DNA of 10,493 bases, taken from NCBI GenBank assembly GCA_036375275.1, contig DASUSF010000247.1, positions 1 through 10,493 of the forward strand, in the 5' to 3' direction. The translations under genes and the position numbers were made by a program. This document shows positions 5,821-10,493 of this stretch, piece by piece. Source of the stretch: DASUSF01 sp036375275. Its GTDB lineage: Bacteria > Pseudomonadota > Alphaproteobacteria > Geminicoccales > Geminicoccaceae. Every line of letters begins with the position of its first letter. Positions within the stretch are counted from its first letter, which is position 1. A model generated the notes under the pieces. It saw only the letters and a program-made list of their open reading frames with translations, did not search any database and was not told the DNA's origin.

Positions 5821-7043
5821 CGCGCGATCCGGCCGGCGACGGCGCTCAGGACGCAGCGGCTCATGGGTGCGAGCACCGGCTCGTAGCCATAGCCGGCGAT
5901 GATGTTCACGAGCTTCGCGGAGTTGGTCATGAGGGTGCGCCAGCCGTTCGCAAGGGCGAGCTCGCGGGCGTGCATCTGGTAGAAGCAGACCCCTTCGAGC
6001 ACGATCCCGCCGGCCGCCTCGATCCCGCCGATCACGCCCATCCGCTCGGCCGCGCGCCGGATCTCGGGCGCGGTCGCGGCGATCAGCGCGGTGTTGCCGT
6101 GCACGCGTCTGCCGTCCAGGAGCTTCGCGAGCTGGTCGAGCTCGAACAGCGAGAGCTGCGGAGCGGCGAACACCACGACGTCGAGCTCGTCCCGGGACGG
6201 CTGGAAGCCGGCGTAGAAGCGGTCGATCTCGGCGTGGCCGAGCGGCGTGCCGTCGCCGGTCGGCGGCCCGGCGTCCGGCGTCACGCCTGGGATCTGAAAC
6301 ATCGCGCTCGAGCCGTAGCTCGCCATCGCCGCGCCCAGATGCTTGAGCTGATCTGATCCGGGGGGCGGCCCTGCCGCCTCGATCACCGGGACCTGCCAGT
6401 AGGACTCCTGCTCGCGGCCGATCAGCGCGCCGACGGCGCCCCAGTCCGAGAGCGAGCGCGGCGGGTCGGTGAGCCGGTAGCGCCGGTTGCCGCGCCGGAC
6501 GGCGTCGAGGTGGAAGCCGTAGCGGGGCGTCCGTCCGGTCAGCGCCGCGGCGAGCGCCGCCGGCCCGCCCTCGTAGTTGGAGCGGGCGCCGCACACGCTG
6601 TTGGCGTAGATCACCGAGCCGGTGTCGCCGAACGCGAGGTGCTCGCCCCGGACCGGCGGCAGCACGCACTGGTAGTTGATGCAGGTGTCGGTCATGAACA
6701 TGCCGAGGGCGGCGAGCGCATCGGCCGCCCGGCGCTCGAGGTCGACCATCCAGCCCGGCTGCCGGATCGCGCCGAAGCGCTGGAAGTCGGCGCCGCGCGA
6801 GTCGGTCACGGTCGGCACCATCACCCGCCGCTCGGCCTCCGGCAGCGCCGCCAGCCGCTCCAGGAACACGACGCCGCTCTCGCCGAGAGCTTCGGTGTCG
6901 GCACAGATGTGGACCTGGCTGACCGCGACGAAGTCTTCGGCATCGAAGAACTCGCCGACCGCGATCTGCTGCCCGATCGCCCAGCGGCGGGCCTCGCCGA
7001 GGGCGCCGTCCAGCATCCGCTGCTCGAGGTCGGTGAGGCGCAT
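5817..7043 (-). CDS. Aconitase X large (catalytic) subunit, DUF521 family
   Basis: Catalytic subunit of the aconitase X family, Fe-S enzymes that dehydrate hydroxy acids; known members act on cis-3-hydroxy-L-proline or mevalonate 5-phosphate. At 408 residues it is the normal size of a stand-alone large subunit. Diagnostic stretches are VSQVHICADTEALG (41-54), the Cys-containing TDTCINYQC (118-126), TGSVIYANSVCGARSNYEGG (141-160) followed by PAALAAALTGRTPRYG, and the C-terminal EGVCFY (350-355), LMTNSAK (371-377) and MSRCVLS (394-400). Cys121 or Cys126, Cys151, Cys353 and Cys397 are the candidate cluster ligands. I start at ATG 7041-7043, where the family's first helix (LTDLEQRMLDGALGEA) begins; the longer frame has an Arg/Ser-rich, unlikely extension. 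It is divergent from the kinase gene, with its DUF126 partner 418 bp downstream. Substrate unknown; the neighbouring kinase makes a phosphorylated or C4 hydroxy acid worth considering. Confidence 0.92.
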   Translation of the reverse strand: MRLTDLEQRMLDGALGEARRWAIGQQIAVGEFFDAEDFVAVSQVHICADTEALGESGVVFLERLAALPEAERRVMVPTVTDSRGADFQRFGAIRQPGWMVDLERRAADALAALGMFMTDTCINYQCVLPPVRGEHLAFGDTGSVIYANSVCGARSNYEGGPAALAAALTGRTPRYGFHLDAVRRGNRRYRLTDPPRSLSDWGAVGALIGREQESYWQVPVIEAAGPPPGSDQLKHLGAAMASYGSSAMFQIPGVTPDAGPPTGDGTPLGHAEIDRFYAGFQPSRDELDVVVFAAPQLSLFELDQLAKLLDGRRVHGNTALIAATAPEIRRAAERMGVIGGIEAAGGIVLEGVCFYQMHARELALANGWRTLMTNSAKLVNIIAGYGYEPVLAPMSRCVLSAVAGRIAR

Positions 7044-7107
7044 CGGCCAGATGTAGCCGAGCGATCCGAGGCTTGAAAGCAGCCGTGCGGGCGCCGAGGA
7101 TCGGGCC
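7044..7107. promoter_or_regulatory. Divergent promoter region between aconitase X and the kinase operon
   Basis: Only 64 bp separate the two start codons, so promoters and operators for both directions must overlap here or extend into the genes. Near its midpoint is a small dyad, GGCT (7070-7073) and AGCC (7081-7084), enclosing GCTT-GA-AAGC (7071-7080). A second pair, CGATCC (7062-7067) and GGATCG (7098-7103), flanks it. A single regulator could control both directions from this site. The kinase Shine-Dalgarno GAGGA is at 7096-7100. No convincing -35/-10 hexamers were fixed. Confidence 0.45.
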
Positions 7108-8196
7108 ATGCCCGAGGTCCGGATCCTGGCCGACGATCTCACCGGCGCGCTCGACGCCGCTGCCCCGTTCGCCGCCGCGTCGGAGCCGCTGCCGGTGCTC
7201 TGGCCGCCGGCGCCGCCGCCGGGGCGCGGCCGCTTCGCCTACGACAGCGAGAGCCGGGACGGCGGCGACATCCGCGCGCTGATCGAGGCCCTGTCGGGCC
7301 CGGGGCTGGCGTTCAAGAAGATCGATTCGCTGCTGCGCGGCTCGACCATCGACGAGATCCGGGCCTGCGTCGCGAGCGGGTTGTTCCCGAGCGTGGTGAT
7401 CGCCCCGGCATTTCCGGCGCAGCACAGGATCACCCGGGGCGGGCGGCAGCTCTTCCGCCGCGGCCACGCGTGGCCCGAGGTGCCGGCCGATCTGCACGCG
7501 GTGGTGGAGCATGCCTCGGCGCTGCGAAGGACGGAGGCGGCGCGCGGGCTCGAGGGCCGCGGCGTCTTTCTCTGCGACGCGAGCACGGACGACGACCTCG
7601 AGGCGATCGCGGCCGCGGCGCCCGCGCTGGCAGCACCGGTCCTCTGGGTCGGCACCGGCGGGCTGGCGTTCGCGCTCGCCGGCGCCGGCGGACGACCTGC
7701 GCCGCCGTCCGGCCCGCTCCTGATCGTGGTCGGCAGCCATCATCCGATGACGCTGATCCAGGTCGATGCGCTGACCCGCGCGCGACCCGAGCTGGTGGTC
7801 CGGATCGAGCCGGGCGCGGCGGTCGAGCCGGCGGTGGACGCGGTGGCCGGGCGTCTCGGACGACGTGGCCTCGCCGCCCTGGTGTTCGGCTTCCCGGACG
7901 GCACCGGGGCCGAAGTCGCAGGGCCGGTGTTCGATGCCGCCTTCGCCCTCCTCGCCGAACGCCTCGCCCGGCCGGGCTCGATGCTGGTGACCGGGGGCTC
8001 GACCCTGTACCGGCTGGTCCGCGCGCTCGGCGCCGATGCGCTCCGGGTCGAGGGCGAGTGGCAGCCGGGGATTCCGATCTCGACCTTGACCGGCTCGCCC
8101 TGGGATGGCACGCGCATCGTTTCCAAGTCCGGCGGGTTCGGCGCCGACATCGTTCTGCTCCAGCTGGTCCGGGAGATCGAGGAGGTGAGACCATGA
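7108..8196 (+). CDS. Four-carbon acid sugar kinase family protein (DUF1537 type)
   Basis: ATP-dependent kinase of the OtnK/DtnK family, whose characterised members phosphorylate C4 sugar acids such as D-threonate, L-threonate or D-erythronate at O4. The N-terminal substrate domain opens with ADDLTGALD (8-16) and has KIDSLLRGS (71-79), APAFPAQHRIT (99-109) and CDAST-DDDL (156-164). The C-terminal nucleotide domain has GTGGLA (182-187), VVGSHHPMTLIQ (207-218), GGSTLYRLVRALG (296-308) and SKSGGFG (339-345). At 362 residues it is shorter than the roughly 400-430 common in the family, and the usual acidic GG[D/E]T is GGST here. The ATG at 7108 has GAGGA 7 nt upstream. It overlaps the next gene by ATGA (8193-8196), so the two are translationally coupled, as expected for a kinase-PdxA2 pathway pair. 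Specificity is inferred from context only. Confidence 0.9.
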   Translation: MPEVRILADDLTGALDAAAPFAAASEPLPVLWPPAPPPGRGRFAYDSESRDGGDIRALIEALSGPGLAFKKIDSLLRGSTIDEIRACVASGLFPSVVIAPAFPAQHRITRGGRQLFRRGHAWPEVPADLHAVVEHASALRRTEAARGLEGRGVFLCDASTDDDLEAIAAAAPALAAPVLWVGTGGLAFALAGAGGRPAPPSGPLLIVVGSHHPMTLIQVDALTRARPELVVRIEPGAAVEPAVDAVAGRLGRRGLAALVFGFPDGTGAEVAGPVFDAAFALLAERLARPGSMLVTGGSTLYRLVRALGADALRVEGEWQPGIPISTLTGSPWDGTRIVSKSGGFGADIVLLQLVREIEEVRP

Positions 8197-9215
8197 CCGC
8201 GCGCATCGGCCTGACCATGGGCGACCCCGCCGGGGTCGGCCCGGAGATCTGCCTGAAGGCGCTGGAGGCGCTCCAGGACCGCGCCGATCTCGATCTCGCG
8301 GTGATCGGGACCGGCAAGTGCCTGGAAGCGGAGGCGGCGAGGGAGGGGCGGGCGATCGAGCTGATCTCGGACGGGCCGGCCCGCTGGCCGAAGGTCCGGA
8401 TCATCGAGGCGGCGGCGACCGGGGAGGCGATCGAGCCGGGGCGCCTGTCGGCGGAAGCCGGACGGCTCGCCTACGCCGCGATCGAGAAGGCGGTCGCCTG
8501 CGCCCTGGATGGCACGATCGACGCGATCGTCACCGCGCCGATCAACAAGGAGGCGCTGAACAAGGCGGGCCACGACTTCGCCGGGCACACCGAGATCCTG
8601 GCCGACCTCACCGACAGCCGGGGCAGGAGCTGCATGCTGCTCGCCCACGACCGGCTCAAGGTCGCCCACGTCTCGACCCACGTGGCGCTCAAGGACGTGC
8701 CGGCGCGGGTGACGCCCGAGCGGCTCGACCACGTGATCGGGCTGCTGCACACCGCGCTCCGGGACCTCGGCTGTGCCCGCCCCCGGATCGGGGTCTGCGC
8801 GCTCAACCCGCACGCCGGCGAGAACGGCCTGTTCGGCACCGAGGACCGGGACGTGATCCAGCCGGCGGTGGAGCGGTTCAGGGCCAAGGGCATGGCGATC
8901 GAGGGGCCGGTCCCCGGCGACACCGTGTTCGTCAAGGCGCTCGCCGGCCAGTACGACGGCCTGGTCGCGATGTACCACGACCAGGGCCACATCCCGGTCA
9001 AGACCTTGGGCTTCAAGATGGACGAGAGCGGGCGGATGACGGCGCTGTCGGGGGTGAACGTGACGCTCGGCCTGCCGATCATCCGGACTTCGGTCGATCA
9101 CGGCACCGCTTTCGACATCGCGGGGCGGAACGTCGCCAACCCGGAGAGCATGCTGGAGGCGATCGAGCTGGCGGTGAAGCTGGCCGAGGCCCGCAAGCAC
9201 AGGGCGGCGGACTGA
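8193..9215 (+). CDS. pdxA2: PdxA2-type 4-phospho-sugar-acid dehydrogenase (PdxA family)
   Basis: Metal- and NAD-dependent beta-hydroxyacid oxidative decarboxylase. PdxA2 members oxidise 4-phospho-D-threonate or 4-phospho-D-erythronate to dihydroxyacetone phosphate and CO2. All 340 residues fit: TMGDPAGVGPE (8-18), VTAPINKEAL (113-122), GHTE (131-134), STHVALKDVP (161-170), LNPHAGENG (205-212), GPVPGDTVF (238-246), MYHDQGHIPVK (260-270) and RTSVDHGTAFDIAG (298-311). Likely metal ligands are His163, His207 and His262, with His132 in the substrate site. HDQGHIPVK, where vitamin B6 PdxA proteins commonly have a GLPVLK-like sequence, and the coupling to a DUF1537 kinase place it with PdxA2 and not pyridoxine biosynthesis. 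GGAGGTGAG just upstream is a strong ribosome binding site, and the ATGA overlap joins it to the kinase. The choice between threonate and erythronate is not resolvable here. Confidence 0.93.
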   Translation: MTARIGLTMGDPAGVGPEICLKALEALQDRADLDLAVIGTGKCLEAEAAREGRAIELISDGPARWPKVRIIEAAATGEAIEPGRLSAEAGRLAYAAIEKAVACALDGTIDAIVTAPINKEALNKAGHDFAGHTEILADLTDSRGRSCMLLAHDRLKVAHVSTHVALKDVPARVTPERLDHVIGLLHTALRDLGCARPRIGVCALNPHAGENGLFGTEDRDVIQPAVERFRAKGMAIEGPVPGDTVFVKALAGQYDGLVAMYHDQGHIPVKTLGFKMDESGRMTALSGVNVTLGLPIIRTSVDHGTAFDIAGRNVANPESMLEAIELAVKLAEARKHRAAD

Positions 9216-9218
9216 AGC

Positions 9219-9232
9219 CCGCGCTCGCGCGG
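9219..9232. repeat. GC hairpin just after the pdxA2 stop codon
   Basis: CCGCG (9219-9223) and CGCGG (9228-9232) pair around the loop CTCG, starting 4 nt after the TGA. There is no T tract afterwards. It may stabilise the kinase-pdxA2 message end or slow polymerase before the downstream oxidoreductase gene; it does not look like a full terminator. Confidence 0.5.
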
Positions 9233-9273
9233 CCCGACGGGCGGTAGCACACCCGAAAAGAGGAGAGCGCCTG

Positions 9274-10398
9274 ATGACGACGCCCGCGGAGCCGCTCGAG
9301 GCCCTCGTGCGCCAATGCTTCGAGGCCGCCGGCTGCGCGCCCGGGGAGGCGGCGGTGGTGGCCCACCACCTGGTCGAGGCCAACCTGATGGGCCACGACA
9401 GTCATGGCGTGATCCGCGTGCTCCCCTACGTCGAGATGCTGCGGGCGGGAAAGTGGACCGCCGGCGGCTGGGGCCGGGTGGTCAAGGACGCGGGCGCGGT
9501 GGTGACCATCGACGGCGGCCAGCGGCTCGGCCAGGTGGTCGCGCACCAAGCGGTCGAGATCGGCTGCGAGCGCGCGAAGGCGCACGGGATCGCGCTCGTG
9601 GGCGTGCAGAACAGCGCGCACATGGGGCGGATCGGCGCCTGGGCCGAGCAGGCGGCGACGCACGGCATGCTCTCGATCCTGTGCGTCAACACCACGGGCT
9701 ACGGCATCCAGGTGGCGCCCTTCGGCGGCTCCGACCGCCGGCTCTCGGTCAACCCGATCGCGCTCGGCGTGCCGCGCCCCGGACAGGAGCCCCTGATCCA
9801 CGACATGTCGACGGGCGCGATCGCGGCGGGCAAGGTCCGGGTCGCGCGGAACGCCGGGACGCAGCTCCCTGAGGGCTGCCTGATCGACAACCAGGGCCGC
9901 CCGAGCCGCGACCCCGAGGCGTTCTTCACCGATCCGCCGGGCGCCCTCACCACGACGGGCGCCCACAAGGGCTCAGGGCTCGCGCTGTTCGTCGAGGTGC
10001 TGGCGGGCGCGCTCACCGGCGGCGGCGCCGGGCACCCGGACCACCCGACCGCCGACCGGCCGGTCAACAACCTGTTCGCGGTGTTCATCGACCCGGACGC
10101 CATGGCGGGCATGGACGCGATCGCCGCCGACCTCGACCGGCTGGTCGACTACGTCCGCGCCTCGCCGCCGATCGTCCCCGGCGGAGAGGTCCTGCTGCCC
10201 GGCGAGCCCGAGCGGCGGAGCAAGGCGAAGCGCCTCGCCGAAGGCATCCCGCTCGACCCGAACACGCTCGGCCAAGTCCGTCACGCCGCCCGCACGCTCG
10301 GCCTCGCCGAGGAGGTGATCGACCGCGGCATCGGCCCCGCCGACCCCGGCGCCTCCTCCGACGCCGCGGCGATGTGGGCGCCCGGCGCCCGGCGTTAG
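9274..10398 (+). CDS. Ldh_2-family (malate/lactate dehydrogenase-like) NAD(P)H oxidoreductase
   Basis: Member of the Ldh_2 family, cytosolic NAD(P)H enzymes that interconvert 2-hydroxy acids and 2-oxo acids, or reduce cyclic imino acids (delta1-pyrroline- and piperideine-2-carboxylate). The 374 residues carry the family motifs in order: HDSHGVIRVLPYV (41-53, with the catalytic-type His44), NSAHMGRIG (113-121), APFGG (148-152) with SVNPIALGVP (158-167), HDMSTGAIAAGKV (176-188) and GAHKGSGLALFVEVLAGALTGG (229-250). The C-terminus, rich in Pro/Ala/Asp, runs slightly past the usual family length. Its ATG at 9274 is preceded by AGGAGAG (9261-9267). It is 58 bp after pdxA2 and probably in the same operon. 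With aconitase X nearby, a delta1-pyrroline-2-carboxylate reductase role is possible; with the C4-acid kinase and PdxA2, a hydroxyacid dehydrogenase role is equally possible. Confidence 0.93.
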   Translation: MTTPAEPLEALVRQCFEAAGCAPGEAAVVAHHLVEANLMGHDSHGVIRVLPYVEMLRAGKWTAGGWGRVVKDAGAVVTIDGGQRLGQVVAHQAVEIGCERAKAHGIALVGVQNSAHMGRIGAWAEQAATHGMLSILCVNTTGYGIQVAPFGGSDRRLSVNPIALGVPRPGQEPLIHDMSTGAIAAGKVRVARNAGTQLPEGCLIDNQGRPSRDPEAFFTDPPGALTTTGAHKGSGLALFVEVLAGALTGGGAGHPDHPTADRPVNNLFAVFIDPDAMAGMDAIAADLDRLVDYVRASPPIVPGGEVLLPGEPERRSKAKRLAEGIPLDPNTLGQVRHAARTLGLAEEVIDRGIGPADPGASSDAAAMWAPGARR

Positions 10399-10493
10399 AG
10401 CAGTTTCCGATGAGCGGAAGGACGTCGCGGTTCCCGCCAATGTCGGCGCAGATCGATTCGACGATCAAGCAGCATCAGCGGTCAGGGTCGGCC
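10399..10493. other. Non-coding tail with a small REP-like hairpin; possible next gene start
   Basis: Immediately after the TAG, GAGCAGTTTCCGATGAG begins a sequence that resembles short palindromic intergenic repeats of alphaproteobacteria (recalled from memory, not searched). TTCCG (10405-10409) and CGGAA (10415-10419) pair around a 5-base loop; there is no T tract. On the plus strand an ATG at 10440 opens a frame (MSAQIDSTIKQHQ...) to the window edge with no good ribosome binding site. On the minus strand a stop at 10465-10467 could end a gene entering from the right. Neither is long enough to call. Confidence 0.35.

Noticed and set aside
5648..5902. 84-codon plus-strand ORF with an AAGGA-like site upstream
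   Set aside because: Its second half is antisense to the aconitase X large subunit and degenerates into Arg/Ser-rich shadow sequence; no family resemblance.
5570..6301. 12-base direct repeat GGATCTGAAACA at 5570-5581 and 6290-6301
   Set aside because: A match of this length is expected by chance in 10 kb, and the second copy is inside a coding region.
8193..9215. Annotation as vitamin B6 PdxA (4-hydroxythreonine-4-phosphate dehydrogenase)
   Set aside because: HDQGHIPVK and coupling to a DUF1537 kinase indicate the PdxA2 catabolic branch.
10440..10493. Plus-strand gene starting at ATG 10440
   Set aside because: Only 18 codons are visible before the edge and there is no well-spaced ribosome binding site.

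Overview
The window looks like chromosomal sequence from a very GC-rich proteobacterium, most likely an alphaproteobacterium. GC is about 70% or higher by eye in the genes, codon third positions are strongly G/C, and the gene content is typical of soil or plant-associated alphaproteobacteria that use many sugar acids. The taxonomic placement is inference. There are no rRNA or tRNA genes, no CRISPR array and no intact mobile element.

Layout, left to right. A short-chain dehydrogenase/reductase cut by the left edge (+) runs convergently into a block of three minus-strand genes. In their direction of transcription these are an enolase-superfamily (mandelate racemase subgroup) acid-sugar dehydratase-like protein, a VOC/glyoxalase-fold protein and a MATE efflux transporter. 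The dehydratase is divergent from an EamA/DMT-type ten-helix transporter (+). That transporter ends 6 nt from the end of a minus-strand DUF126 protein, the small (swivel) subunit of aconitase X. About 420 bp further right, on the same strand, lies the large catalytic subunit of aconitase X. The large subunit is divergent, across only 64 bp, from a plus-strand operon: a DUF1537-type four-carbon acid sugar kinase, a PdxA2-type 4-phosphate dehydrogenase overlapping it by ATGA, and, 58 bp later, an Ldh_2-family (malate/lactate dehydrogenase-like) NAD(P)H oxidoreductase.

Taken together this is a catabolic island for a small hydroxylated acid. Kinase plus PdxA2 is the known D-threonate-type module, in which phosphorylation at O4 is followed by oxidation and decarboxylation to dihydroxyacetone phosphate. 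The less usual point is its pairing with a two-subunit aconitase X, a family whose known members dehydrate cis-3-hydroxyproline or mevalonate 5-phosphate, and with an Ldh_2 enzyme, a family that includes both 2-hydroxyacid dehydrogenases and cyclic-imino-acid reductases. The true substrate cannot be read from sequence. The enolase-type dehydratase, the EamA transporter and the SDR could belong to the same or a neighbouring sugar-acid pathway.

The most unusual stretch is the gap that splits the aconitase X subunits (5399-5816). It is lower in GC (about 62% by hand count over 5541-5820), starts with a 35-codon ORF coupled to the large subunit by an ATGA overlap, and contains three small hairpins packed end to end. 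Several intergenic spacers also carry clear inverted repeats. The best is a 26-bp near-perfect dyad upstream of the VOC gene, which looks more like an operator than a terminator.
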